NCBI GenBank assembly: GCA_030447505.1
Contig: JAUJOT010000004.1
Coordinates: 124,001 to 188,000 of the forward strand
DNA: 64,000 bases
Source of the DNA: Solirubrobacteraceae bacterium
GTDB taxonomy: Bacteria; Actinomycetota; Thermoleophilia; Solirubrobacterales; Solirubrobacteraceae
Direction of reading: 5' to 3'
Part shown: one piece after another, positions 8,070 to 15,785 of the stretch
How positions within the stretch are numbered: the first letter of the stretch is position 1
Layout: each line of letters starts with the position of its first letter
The notes under the pieces: model-generated
Databases searched by the model: none
What the model was told of the DNA's origin: nothing
Seen by the model: only the letters and a program-made list of their open reading frames with translations
Program-made: the position numbers and the translations under genes

Positions 8070-9035
8070 CTACGCGACGTCGAGCGAGTCGTACGTGTAG
8101 AAGTCCTCGACGTCGAGCATCTGGCGCGGTGTGACGGGCCGCGACAGCAGCGCGTACATCCGGTCGTCGATGCGGTGGCCCTGCAGAGCGATGCCGGCGG
8201 AGTTGGTCGGCAGGTATGGAGGCTCCGACCGCTGGGCCTGGAACGCCGCCCATACGCGGTCGCAATTGCAGTGGTTGAGGTAGAAGACCGGGTCGTTCGG
8301 CGAGGAGGACGGCAGCATGTCGCCGCCGACCCAGACGTGCACGCGGTTGTGCAGGCCGGGGGCCTTCTCCTGCGGCCGCCAGCCCTCCAGCCTGTTGCGA
8401 AATTGCTCCGAGGTCGTCGACCACGGCGCGCGGTCGTACTCGTCGAGCTCGAGCGCGGCCGCCAGGTCGGACGTGCGCGGAAGGTCGGCGACGCTCTGGC
8501 CGAGCGCGCGGCGCAGCCCGCGATCGGTGCTGCGCAGGCGTCCCTGCGCGTCGACGTCCAGCCGCACCCGCCAGCTGCCGGCCTGCGCCCCGTCAAAGGC
8601 GAACGGACCGGTCGTGACGGGGTTGCCCTCGCCGCCCATCGTGTCGCTGTTCCACAGCTCCGATCGCCGCTGCTGCGCCGGGCTGCGGTCGCCGTCGGCC
8701 GCCCAGTCCCAGTACGGCAGTCCGAAGCTGTCGTCGTCGAGCACGCGCTGGAACTGAAGCTCGAGCAGGATCAGCATGAAGCGGTGCCACGGCAGGAAGA
8801 CCGGCCCGCGATGCGCGGCGTTGCGATCGGTCTGCGTCGCCGGGGTGAAGCGGTTCATCGCGGTGTGATGCCAGGCGACGAACAGATCCCAGGTGCTGAC
8901 CTGCCGTGCCGGTCCGGGGATGCCGAGCTGCGCCGTCGTGGGACCGAGGTGCTCCGCCTTGAGCGCGCGCGCTCCTTCGATGTACCGGTCTCGCGCAGTC
9001 GCGTCGGTGAGGATGTTGCGCCGTACGCCCGCCAT
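8070..9035 (-). CDS. Tyrosinase (type-3 binuclear copper monooxygenase, MelC2-like)
   Basis: This 321-residue protein oxidises monophenols to o-quinones if typical. The CuA site is visible as AWHHTAMNRF (His56/57), AHRGPVFLPWHR (His75, His84) and the following helix. The CuB site is visible as GLHNRVHVWVGGDM (His229, His233) and SPNDPVFYLNHCNCDRVW (His255). The CuB helix reads NHCNC, where the usual text is HHxxxD; the second His, the copper ligand, is kept. No signal peptide is seen, as in Streptomyces MelC2, which rides out on its partner. The start codon overlaps the stop of the upstream MelC1-like gene (TGATG), which supports a paired function. Confidence 0.9.
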   Translation of the reverse strand: MAGVRRNILTDATARDRYIEGARALKAEHLGPTTAQLGIPGPARQVSTWDLFVAWHHTAMNRFTPATQTDRNAAHRGPVFLPWHRFMLILLELQFQRVLDDDSFGLPYWDWAADGDRSPAQQRRSELWNSDTMGGEGNPVTTGPFAFDGAQAGSWRVRLDVDAQGRLRSTDRGLRRALGQSVADLPRTSDLAAALELDEYDRAPWSTTSEQFRNRLEGWRPQEKAPGLHNRVHVWVGGDMLPSSSPNDPVFYLNHCNCDRVWAAFQAQRSEPPYLPTNSAGIALQGHRIDDRMYALLSRPVTPRQMLDVEDFYTYDSLDVA

Positions 9036-9487
9036 CAGGAGCCGTCCTTGCCGTCGGCGTGGCCATGCGGCTCCCCGTGCTCGTGGCCGGGATCGTCGCC
9101 GGCGCCGCCCGGTCCGGGGTCTGCGCCCTCGTCCGGCCCGGCCTCGCCGCCGCCACCGTACGAGTCGCCGAAGTCCTCGGGGAAGGTGTCGATGACCTTC
9201 TCGACCATTTCGAGCGCCGACGCGAAGCCGAGGTTCGGGATCGCGTGGTAGTGCACCTGCCCGTCGTTGCTGACGCCGAGATGGCCCTCGATCGGCACGT
9301 CGTCGACGCTGATCGAGTAGGTCGTGCGTACGACGATCCGGTGTCCTCGGTACGTCGTCTCGCGGACGGTCTCGATCGCCGGCCCGTGATGGGCCTGGCT
9401 GAGGTCACGCAGCTCGTCCTCGTGCTCGGCCAGGCGCTCGACCAGCGCGGCCGGCTCCGATGACAGGTTGAGCTCGTCCTTGCGCAT
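9035..9487 (-). CDS. MelC1-like tyrosinase copper chaperone with a His-rich tail
   Basis: A protein of 150 residues. The central segment ETTYRGHRIVVRTTYSISVD, followed by a beta-rich stretch and YHAIPNLGFASALEMV, matches my knowledge of the Streptomyces MelC1 fold: RGRRI, then IDG, then a His-containing strand and a terminal helix. MelC1 delivers copper to apo-tyrosinase. It differs in lacking the N-terminal Tat signal and in having a C-terminal linker ending GHEHGEPHGHADGKDG, a plausible copper-binding tail. A GAGGAG ribosome-binding site precedes the ATG at 9487, and the gene is fused by TGATG to the tyrosinase. The assignment rests on the pattern and the neighbour, so confidence is moderate to good. 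Confidence 0.7.
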   Translation of the reverse strand: MRKDELNLSSEPAALVERLAEHEDELRDLSQAHHGPAIETVRETTYRGHRIVVRTTYSISVDDVPIEGHLGVSNDGQVHYHAIPNLGFASALEMVEKVIDTFPEDFGDSYGGGGEAGPDEGADPGPGGAGDDPGHEHGEPHGHADGKDGS

Positions 9488-9511
9488 CAGACAGATCTCC
9501 TCGCCGGCGTT

Positions 9512-9904
9512 TCAGAACAGGACGGACTTCGCCACGCCGTCGAGCGCGATCGCCTCGTACGTCTGCGCCGGCCCGTCGGGCGGGCCGGCGATCGTCGTGT
9601 GGTTCGTCGTGAAGATCGCGAGCGTCTCGAAGTTCGCCTCGTCGTCCTCGCGCAGCGTGAGCGACGGGATCAGCACCGTCAGCGTGAGCGTCTGCAGGTC
9701 GGGCACGGTGTCGAGCGTCACCGTGACCTCGGTGCCGAGCGCGGTGTCGAGCGTGCCGATCTCCTCGCCCGAGAAGCTGTGATCGCCTCGCGGGCCGGAG
9801 TACGAGAACTGCGGCGGACCGGCGAAGCTGCTCGCCGAGTACGTGGCGTGCGTATCGGAGCAGCTGAGCTCGAAGAGGTTCGCGGTCTGCGTCGCCTGCT
9901 CCAT
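9512..9904 (-). CDS. Small beta-rich protein of unknown function, first gene of the tyrosinase cassette
   Basis: The protein has 130 residues, with alternating hydrophobic strands and many Thr/Ser and few charged residues (for example TLTLTVLIPSLTLRED). This suggests a small beta-barrel or sandwich. I do not recognise a family. The ATG at 9904 is preferred over an upstream in-frame ATG because AAGGATGG lies just upstream of it. No signal peptide or membrane segment is seen. It lies 24 bp upstream of the MelC1-like gene on the same strand, so it is probably co-transcribed. A role linked to tyrosinase is inferred from position only. Confidence 0.7.
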   Translation of the reverse strand: MEQATQTANLFELSCSDTHATYSASSFAGPPQFSYSGPRGDHSFSGEEIGTLDTALGTEVTVTLDTVPDLQTLTLTVLIPSLTLREDDEANFETLAIFTTNHTTIAGPPDGPAQTYEAIALDGVAKSVLF

Positions 9905-10184
9905 GATCCATCCTTTCGTCGTCTGGCGCTGGGGCGCTTGGCGCATCATCCGGCGCAGACGCGGACCGATGCGTGAGATCGGTCACGTACTTCCTGCGAG
10001 CGTCGGGGGATCACGGTCAAGCCGCGTCAGGGGAGCCTCGACCGCTACGAGGCCCACGAGCTCGCTGAGGGCGAGCTGAGGGCGAGCGGACCTCTTGTAA
10101 GCGCCCGGACGGTGCCGGACGGCGCAGAGTTTCGTTTCTGCTCCGCTTGTTTGTGGGAGTCGTCGATCTGGAGCGCTTCCACAG

Positions 10185-10703
10185 TCACCCGTGACTGGAG
10201 TGGCCGTCGCTCTTCGTCGCGTCCTTGCCGTGATCGGTGAGCTGTGCGTTGAACCAGTTGCCCACAGCAGTGGCTAGCCCTCGGTCGTTCGTGCGGTAGG
10301 CGATTTCCGCGCCGTCGGGCAGGTCGCGATAGCTCACCGCGATGCGGTTGAAGCCGGCCTTGAGTGCGGCGAGGCCGGGCATGTCGTTGCCGTGTATGGA
10401 TGCGGGGTCTGCGAAGTCGCCGCGTTGGAAGGCGGCGGCTTCCTTGCGCAGGTGTTCCCGGACGAGGCGAATCTGCTCGCTGTCGCTGCGGTCGTCAGCG
10501 ATGACGCGTTGTGTGCCGCCTGTGTCGTCGGCGTCGAAGATGTGCGTGGTGGCATCCAATGAGAACGGCATGACCTTTGCGCCGCGTTCGGCGACGGCGG
10601 CCTCGCGTGTGCGGTCGTCGTTGCCCGTGGTGACGCCGGCGACTGCGCCTCCGACAGCGAGGGTGGCGGCGGCGAGCAGAGCAATGATGCGCCGGTCAGG
10701 CAT
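10185..10703 (-). CDS. Exported conserved protein (family often labelled aspartate carbamoyltransferase)
   Basis: A 172-residue protein. Residues 1-24 form a basic start plus a hydrophobic helix (IIALLAAATLAVGGAVAGV), an uncleaved anchor or signal peptide. The mature part contains VMPFSLDATTHIFDADDTGG, EQIRLVREHLRKEAAAF, DFADPASIHGNDMPGL and a His-containing tail. From memory this resembles a small exported family found in many bacteria that databases sometimes call aspartate carbamoyltransferase. It lacks the size and motifs of that enzyme, so no such activity should be assumed. It overlaps the MarR gene by 8 nt, implying co-expression. Confidence 0.75.
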   Translation of the reverse strand: MPDRRIIALLAAATLAVGGAVAGVTTGNDDRTREAAVAERGAKVMPFSLDATTHIFDADDTGGTQRVIADDRSDSEQIRLVREHLRKEAAAFQRGDFADPASIHGNDMPGLAALKAGFNRIAVSYRDLPDGAEIAYRTNDRGLATAVGNWFNAQLTDHGKDATKSDGHSSHG

Positions 10704-11145
10704 CGGCGGTCTCGTGGGCGGGGTTCTTGGTGAGGCTCTTGGTAAGGACGTCGAGTGCGCGCAGCACGTTGCCGCGCTCGCTGCTGGGGACGGCGTCGAG
10801 CAGAGTGGCCAAGCGTGCGCGGCGCGCGCCGGCGATGCGGTCGGCGGCCGCGCGTCCGTGCTCGGTCAGCACGAGCTGGACGGCGCGTTGGTCTTGCGGG
10901 TGGCGTTGGCGGCGCAGCCAGTCGCGGTCAGCGAGCGCGTCGGCCAGGCGGCTGACAACGCTGCGGTCCAGCCGGAGGCGGCGCGCAAGCTCGGCCTGCG
11001 TCAGCGGTTGCACGGCCAGTTCGGTCAGGGCGTGGGCCTGCGAGGCGCTGATCGCTTCGCCACACGGGGTGCGGTCGGGCTGGTGCAAGCCGAACGCGCG
11101 AACGAACGCGATGAGCTGGTGCTCCAGGTCCTCAACGGACGACAT
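10696..11145 (-). CDS. MarR family transcriptional regulator
   Basis: This 149-residue protein has a winged helix: PLTQAELARRLRLDRSVVSR is the recognition helix region and RQRHPQDQRAVQLVLTEHGR is the wing (DxRxxxLxLTxxG). Flanking helices form the dimer interface. MarR proteins repress neighbouring genes until a ligand binds. Here the natural target was probably the MFS exporter just upstream, now reduced to a remnant, plus the exported protein downstream with which it overlaps. Its start lies inside the last codons of the MFS remnant, so an upstream deletion may have fused them. Confidence 0.88.
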   Translation of the reverse strand: MSSVEDLEHQLIAFVRAFGLHQPDRTPCGEAISASQAHALTELAVQPLTQAELARRLRLDRSVVSRLADALADRDWLRRQRHPQDQRAVQLVLTEHGRAAADRIAGARRARLATLLDAVPSSERGNVLRALDVLTKSLTKNPAHETADA

Positions 11146-11476
11146 CGGTGCAGTCTACACCAATTGATGCAAGCAGCACCAAGTTGGCCAGGCCGGCGAC
11201 GAGTGAGCCGCCGAGCAGTAGCGCGAAGCCGACGCTGAAGAGCCTGCGCGGGCCGTAGACGTCGGACAGCTTGCCGCCGAGCAGGAGCAGACCGCCGAAC
11301 GCGATGACGTAGGCGTTGAGGACCCACGGCAGGTCGGCCTGGCTGAAGCCGAGCGCGCGCTGGATGTCGGGCAGAGCGACAGCGATGATCGAGGTGTCCA
11401 TGATCACGAGGAACTGCGCGACGGCGATGATCCACAGTGCCTTCCAGCGCCTCCGATCAGGGGTGGGGGTGGACAT
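11132..11476 (-). pseudogene. Truncated MFS (DHA2/EmrB-type) exporter, N-terminal remnant
   Basis: Residues 1-90 are the start of a 14-TM drug exporter. They show helix 1 (VAQFLVIMDTSIIAVALPDI), the AYVIAFGGLLLLGGKLSDV helix 2 region and the LSDVYGPRRLF motif A between helices 2 and 3. After about 90 residues the frame ends in CTDVVR and a stop, against roughly 450-500 residues in the family. The remaining sequence leads straight into the MarR gene. A large internal deletion is the simplest explanation. The remnant cannot transport. Confidence 0.8.
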
Positions 11477-11611
11477 CGGTGTAGAGGTCGTTCTCGGCGA
11501 GGCCGCTCAACGCGGCCGACGCCCGCTCCCGCTCGAGCAGCTCCAGCTGCTGGCGAAGCGCTGCGGGCGACGCGCTGCGGGCGACGCGCTGGTCAGCTCG
11601 TCGGTGGTCAT
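11457..11611 (-). pseudogene. Frameshifted small ORF upstream of the MFS remnant, with a 14-bp tandem duplication
   Basis: An ATG at 11611 follows a GGAG site and reads MTTDELTSASPA, but runs to an early stop. Removing one copy of a 14-bp direct repeat restores a 46-residue peptide (later part LRQQLELLERERASAALSGL) whose stop overlaps the MFS start. The repeat, gcgctgcgggcgac, occurs at 11558-11571 and 11572-11585, then partly again. The peptide would have been translationally coupled to the exporter gene. Its function is unknown. Confidence 0.55.
11558..11591. repeat. 14-bp tandem duplication (two copies plus 6 bp)
   Basis: The unit gcgctgcgggcgac at 11558-11571 is repeated exactly at 11572-11585, and gcgctg continues at 11586-11591. 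Its length is not a multiple of three, and it breaks the small reading frame that crosses it. It looks like a recent slippage or duplication event. Confidence 0.9.
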
Positions 11612-11650
11612 CGTCCGCTCCATTCGGCTTATGCCCGGTAGCGATTGCGC

Positions 11651-11667
11651 ATACGGGGCGGGTGTAT
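11651..11667 (+). promoter_or_regulatory. Putative CsoR operator upstream of csoR
   Basis: ATACGGGGCGGGTGTAT is a 17-bp element with perfect ATAC/GTAT arms around a G-rich 9-bp core, ending 30 bp before the csoR ATG. CsoR-family operators are described as G/C-tract dyads with TA-rich flanks. The same architecture occurs twice in front of copZ at 33.5 kb, supporting an autoregulated copper regulon. Confidence 0.65.
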
Positions 11668-11697
11668 CCTCTGTGTCCCGATTCCCAGGAGCGACAG

Positions 11698-11994
11698 ATG
11701 CCTTCCGTCAGCGACACGCGCGGCTACTCGGCCACGAAAGATCAGCTCAAGAAGCGCCTCGCGCGCGTGGAGGGGCAGGTGCGGGGCGTCGCGAAGATGG
11801 TCGAGGAGGACCGCTACTGCATCGACGTCCTCACGCAGATCTCAGCCGTTCAGGCAGCGCTCGACAAGGTCGCGCTCGGCGTACTCGCCGACCACGCCGA
11901 CCACTGCATCGTCCACGGCCACGGGACCAAGACGCCCGAGGAGAACTCCCAGGAGCTGGTCGCCGCCATCGCGCGGCTCATGCGCCGCGGTTGA
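11698..11994 (+). CDS. csoR: CsoR family copper-sensing repressor
   Basis: This 98-residue all-helical DUF156 protein has the Cu(I) ligand set of CsoR: Cys41 in DRYCIDVL and His66/Cys70 in DHADHCIV. The family core LKKRLARVEGQVRGV and DVLTQISAVQAALDKV is intact. Apo-CsoR represses copper-efflux genes, and Cu(I) binding releases it. The ATG at 11698 has AGGAG upstream; an earlier in-frame ATG at 11662 lies inside the proposed operator and is rejected. No copper genes adjoin it, but the copA/copZ operon 20 kb away carries the same operator. RcnR/FrmR alternatives are less likely given the Cys-His-Cys set. Confidence 0.9.
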   Translation: MPSVSDTRGYSATKDQLKKRLARVEGQVRGVAKMVEEDRYCIDVLTQISAVQAALDKVALGVLADHADHCIVHGHGTKTPEENSQELVAAIARLMRRG

Positions 11995-12153
11995 TCGGGC
12001 GGCGGCGCCGTCGGCGATCCTCTCGCCGCGCAGGTTCTGCGCGTGGAACCTGCGGACGTCTGTACTAACCTGGCGCGCCGGAGCGCAACATTTGCCGGCT
12101 CATGCGTTCATGTCTCTGAGGGTCGCCTGACGCCTCAGCGCCGGACATCTCCC

Positions 12154-13335
12154 ATGGCCTCCATCCAAAGCACACGCAAAGGCCTCGACGGGCCCGTGAC
12201 GTCGCCACTCGCGATCGAGGTCTCGGTCGTGATCCCGTGCCTCAACGAGGCCGAGAACATCGAGGAGTGCGTGCGGCGGTCGCGGGCCGCACTCGACGAG
12301 GCGGGCATCGTCGGCGAGGTCGTCGTCGCCGACAACGACTCCGACGACGGCAGCGCCGAGCTCGCGGCGGCCGCCGGCGCCCGCGTCGTACACGAGCGGC
12401 GGCGCGGCTACGGCTCGGCCTACCTCGCGGGCTTCGCTGCCGCGCGAGGCGAGTACATCGTGATGCTCGACGCCGACATGACCTATCCGTTCCAGGACAT
12501 CCCGCGCTTCGTCGAGGAGCTGCGCGCCGGCGCCCAGCTCGTGATGGGCGACCGGATGGACAACATCCAGCCGGGCGCGATGCACTGGATGCACCGCTAC
12601 ATCGGCAATCCGGTGCTCAGCGGGACGCTCAACCTCTTCTTCCGGACGGGCGTGCGCGACGCGCACTGCGGGATGCGCGGCTTTCGGCGCGACGTCCTGC
12701 CGCTGCTGGACCTGCGCGCGACGGGGATGGAGTTCGCGTCGGAGATGGTCATCCGCGCCTCCAAGGAGAAGCTCGACATCCGCGAGTTCCCGATCGCCTA
12801 TGCGCCCCGCGGCGGCGAGTCCAAGCTGTCGCGCTTCCGCGACGGCTGGCGGCACCTGCGCTTCCTGCTCGTCCACAGCCCGACGCACCTGTTCATCGTG
12901 CCGGGCGCGATCGTGCTGCTGGTCGGCCTGCTGATCTCGGCGGTCGCGCTCAGCCAGCTTCCGATCTTCGGCCGCGCGTGGAACCTGCACACGCTGATCG
13001 CGGGTGAGCTGATGAGCGTCGTCGGCGTGCAGATCGTCGCGCTCGGGCTCTGCGCGCACGCGTACGGGACGTACTTCATGGGCGAGAAGGACCCGTGGTT
13101 CGATCGCATGCGCGCGCGCTTCCGGCTCGAGCACGGGCTCATGCTCGGCGGCTCGATCCTGGTCGCCGGGCTCGTCGCGGGGGCGGTCATCGTCGCCATC
13201 TGGATCGACCGCGGCTTCGGCGCGCTGTCGGAGGAGCGGCTGGCCGTGACGGCGGCTGCGCTCGTCATCATCGGCCTGCAGATCTTCTTCTCGTCGTTTC
13301 TGCTGTCGATCCTCGGGCTGCGCCGCCGCGCCTGA
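12154..13335 (+). CDS. GT2 dolichol-phosphate-mannose-synthase-like glycosyltransferase with a membrane tail
   Basis: A protein of 393 residues. Residues 25-230 are a GT-A domain with VSVVIPCLNEAENIEECV, ADNDSDDGS, GYGSAYLAGFAAARGEYIV, the MLDADMTYPF metal site and DAHCGMRGFRR. This is the DPM1/GtrB-like pattern for charging polyprenyl phosphate with a sugar. Roughly residues 245-390 hold about four transmembrane helices, which anchor it at the inner face of the membrane. The ATG at 12154 fits the family N-terminus; an in-frame extension upstream is not supported. The next gene, a large membrane protein, begins 14 nt downstream and is a likely functional partner. Confidence 0.88.
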   Translation: MASIQSTRKGLDGPVTSPLAIEVSVVIPCLNEAENIEECVRRSRAALDEAGIVGEVVVADNDSDDGSAELAAAAGARVVHERRRGYGSAYLAGFAAARGEYIVMLDADMTYPFQDIPRFVEELRAGAQLVMGDRMDNIQPGAMHWMHRYIGNPVLSGTLNLFFRTGVRDAHCGMRGFRRDVLPLLDLRATGMEFASEMVIRASKEKLDIREFPIAYAPRGGESKLSRFRDGWRHLRFLLVHSPTHLFIVPGAIVLLVGLLISAVALSQLPIFGRAWNLHTLIAGELMSVVGVQIVALGLCAHAYGTYFMGEKDPWFDRMRARFRLEHGLMLGGSILVAGLVAGAVIVAIWIDRGFGALSEERLAVTAAALVIIGLQIFFSSFLLSILGLRRRA

Positions 13336-13349
13336 TCGACTGCCGGAAC

Positions 13350-15776
13350 GTGGACCTGCTCGCAGCCTGGCTGCTGTATCCGCTCGCCCTTGCGGGCATC
13401 TGCCTCGGGCTCGCGCTCCTGATCGAGCGGTTGACGGCATGGCGGACGCCCGCGGCGCTGATGCTGCCGGTCGGCTTCGTCGCGCTGCTCGCGCTCGCGC
13501 GGGTCATCACGTCCGACGCGAGCAGCGCGCGCCTGGCGCTGCCGGTGATCGGCGCGCTCGCCCTGCTCGGGCTCGTCCTCGGCCACCCCAGGCTGCGCGC
13601 GCTGCGGCCCGAGCCGTGGCTGCTCGCCGCGTCGGCGGGCGTGTTCGGGCTGCTCGCCGCTCCGGTCGTGCTGTCGGGGTCGCCGTCGTTCGCCGGCTAT
13701 CTGTCGCTGCCCGACACCTCGCACCAGCTGGCGCTGGCGGACCTCTACGCGCAGCGCGGGCCGGACTGGATGGGGCTGCCCGAGAGCGCCAACCATGCGA
13801 CGCTGCGCAAGTACGTCACGACGCTGTATCCCGTCGCCGGCCAGGCGGCGCTGGGCGTGAGCGCTCCGCTCGGGGTCATCGACCTCGCCTGGCTGTACCA
13901 GCCGTTTCTCGCGTTCGCGGTGATCGTCCTCAGCCTCGCGATCTGGTCGCTCAGCGCCCCGCTGCTCGCGCATCGCTGGCAGGCCGCGGTCGTGACGTTC
14001 ACGGCGTCGCAGTCGGCGCTGCTCGTCGGCAACTACCTGACCGGCTCGATCAAGGAGATCACGACGGTCGCGGTCCTCGTGACGCTGATCGCGCTCGTCG
14101 CCGCGGGGATCTCCGACCGCACCCCGGCGCGGTCGCTGCTGCCGGTCGCGCTCGCCGCCGCCGCCGCCCTCGGCGCGCTCGGGCCGGCGGCGCTGCCGTA
14201 TCTCGCGATCCCCGGGCTCGCGGTCGCCGCGGTGTGGGGTCATCGGATCGTGCACGCGCGGCGCTTCGGCGACGTCGCGTGGATCGCGGCGTGGGCGGCG
14301 CTGCTCGCGCTCCTGGCGCTGCCGATCCTGCGCACGCTGCCGACGGCCGTGCAGGTCACGACGACCGTGCTCGTCGATCTCAAGGACGAGCTGGGCCACC
14401 TCGCCGGGCCGCTGGACACGCGCCAGGCGCTGGGCATCTGGCTCTCCGGCGACTTTCGCTATCTGCCCGACGACGCCCTCGACGTCCCGCAGGCGATCCT
14501 GCTGTGGACCGCCGGGATCTCGGCGATCGTCGGCATCGCGTGGGCGATCCGCGGCCGGCGCTCAGGGCCGCTGCTGATGGCGGCGACGTTCGTCCCGGTG
14601 TCGGCGTACCTGCTCGAGCGCGGGACGACGTATGCCGACTCGAAGGTCCTGCTGATCGCCTCGCCCGCCGTGCTGCTGCTCGCCATGCTCGGCGCGGCGA
14701 GCCTGTGGACCGGGCGCTGGCGCGTGCTCAGCGGCGCCCTGACGGTGGCGCTGCTCGGCGGCGTCACGTGGTCCACCGCGCTGGCCTATCACGACGTGTC
14801 GCTGGCGCCGCACGAGCGCTACACGGAGCTGCTCGAGATCAACGAGCGGCTTGCCGGCAAGGGCCCCGCGATCCTCGGCGAATACGACGAGTTCGCGGGC
14901 TACTTCCTGCGCAAGGTCCCGGGCTACAGCTCGCCGGAGTACCCGCACGAGTTCCGCGACGCGCCCTACGACCCCAACGCGCTGCGCGACCCCAAGCGCC
15001 GGCCCAGCGAGAAGACGCCGATCGACATGGACGACCTGACGCTCGGCTATGTCGAGTCCGTGCCGTACATCATCCTGCGACGCGGCCCGCAGACGAGCAG
15101 GCCGCCCGCGAGCTTCCGGCTCGAGAGCCGCGGCACCTACTACGACGTCTGGCGCAGGACAGCCGAGCCGCGCGTGCTCGACCACGTTCCGCTGGGGCCC
15201 GACGTCCTGCACCAGGCGGCGCGCATCAGCGAGCCGGTCGCGCGCAGGCTGGCGCGCCGCGCGCGCAGGCTCGGCGGCCGGATCGCCTTTGCGCCGCGCG
15301 CCCGACCAGTGATCTTTCTCGCGAGTCGCCACCCGCGACCGCTGCGCTGGATCGGCTTCGGCAACTTCCCCGAGACGCTGCTCAGCGACGGGCCGTCCAA
15401 CGTCCGCGCGCCGATCCGCGTGCCGGCCACAGGCCGCTACAAGGTCTGGGTCGAGGGCTCGTTCGCGCGCCGTCTGGTCATCGGACTCGACGGCAAGCCG
15501 CTTCCGCGCACGCCGTCCGGGTTGAACAACCCCGGCGCGTACGCCTCGCTCGGGACCGTCTCGCTGCAGCGCGGCAAGCACCAGATCTCGATCCGCCAGT
15601 TCGGCGGCGACCTGCGGCCCGGCAGCGGCGGCTACCTGTCGAGCCTGCGCCACATGGGTCCGATCTACCTCGATCCGGTGCAGAACGATCGCTACGTCGT
15701 GCGCGAGATCGAACCGCGTCGCTGGCGCGAGCTCGTCGGCGTGCGCGCCGACTGGCTCGAGATCGTCCGCGAGTAG
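13350..15776 (+). CDS. Large multi-pass membrane protein, possible GT-C-like partner of the upstream GT2
   Basis: Of 808 residues, the first ~480 hold about 11-13 hydrophobic helices and the last ~320 form a soluble, probably extracytoplasmic, domain. The helix-rich half has loops with acidic residues and GYLSLPDTSHQ, where GT-C enzymes keep acceptor-site acids. The C-terminal half contains beta-rich stretches (VPATGRYKVWVEGSFAR, SLQRGKHQISIRQFGG). I do not recognise an exact family. A polyprenyl-phosphosugar-dependent transferase is plausible because the GT2 that would charge the carrier precedes it by 14 nt. The GTG at 13350 is the first start after that stop. Confidence 0.75.
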   Translation: MDLLAAWLLYPLALAGICLGLALLIERLTAWRTPAALMLPVGFVALLALARVITSDASSARLALPVIGALALLGLVLGHPRLRALRPEPWLLAASAGVFGLLAAPVVLSGSPSFAGYLSLPDTSHQLALADLYAQRGPDWMGLPESANHATLRKYVTTLYPVAGQAALGVSAPLGVIDLAWLYQPFLAFAVIVLSLAIWSLSAPLLAHRWQAAVVTFTASQSALLVGNYLTGSIKEITTVAVLVTLIALVAAGISDRTPARSLLPVALAAAAALGALGPAALPYLAIPGLAVAAVWGHRIVHARRFGDVAWIAAWAALLALLALPILRTLPTAVQVTTTVLVDLKDELGHLAGPLDTRQALGIWLSGDFRYLPDDALDVPQAILLWTAGISAIVGIAWAIRGRRSGPLLMAATFVPVSAYLLERGTTYADSKVLLIASPAVLLLAMLGAASLWTGRWRVLSGALTVALLGGVTWSTALAYHDVSLAPHERYTELLEINERLAGKGPAILGEYDEFAGYFLRKVPGYSSPEYPHEFRDAPYDPNALRDPKRRPSEKTPIDMDDLTLGYVESVPYIILRRGPQTSRPPASFRLESRGTYYDVWRRTAEPRVLDHVPLGPDVLHQAARISEPVARRLARRARRLGGRIAFAPRARPVIFLASRHPRPLRWIGFGNFPETLLSDGPSNVRAPIRVPATGRYKVWVEGSFARRLVIGLDGKPLPRTPSGLNNPGAYASLGTVSLQRGKHQISIRQFGGDLRPGSGGYLSSLRHMGPIYLDPVQNDRYVVREIEPRRWRELVGVRADWLEIVRE

Positions 15777-15785
15777 CGCTTCGCC

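Noticed and set aside
10185-10703. Aspartate carbamoyltransferase, a label this small exported family may carry
   Set aside because: The protein is 172 residues with a signal or anchor helix and no carbamoyl-phosphate or aspartate binding motifs.
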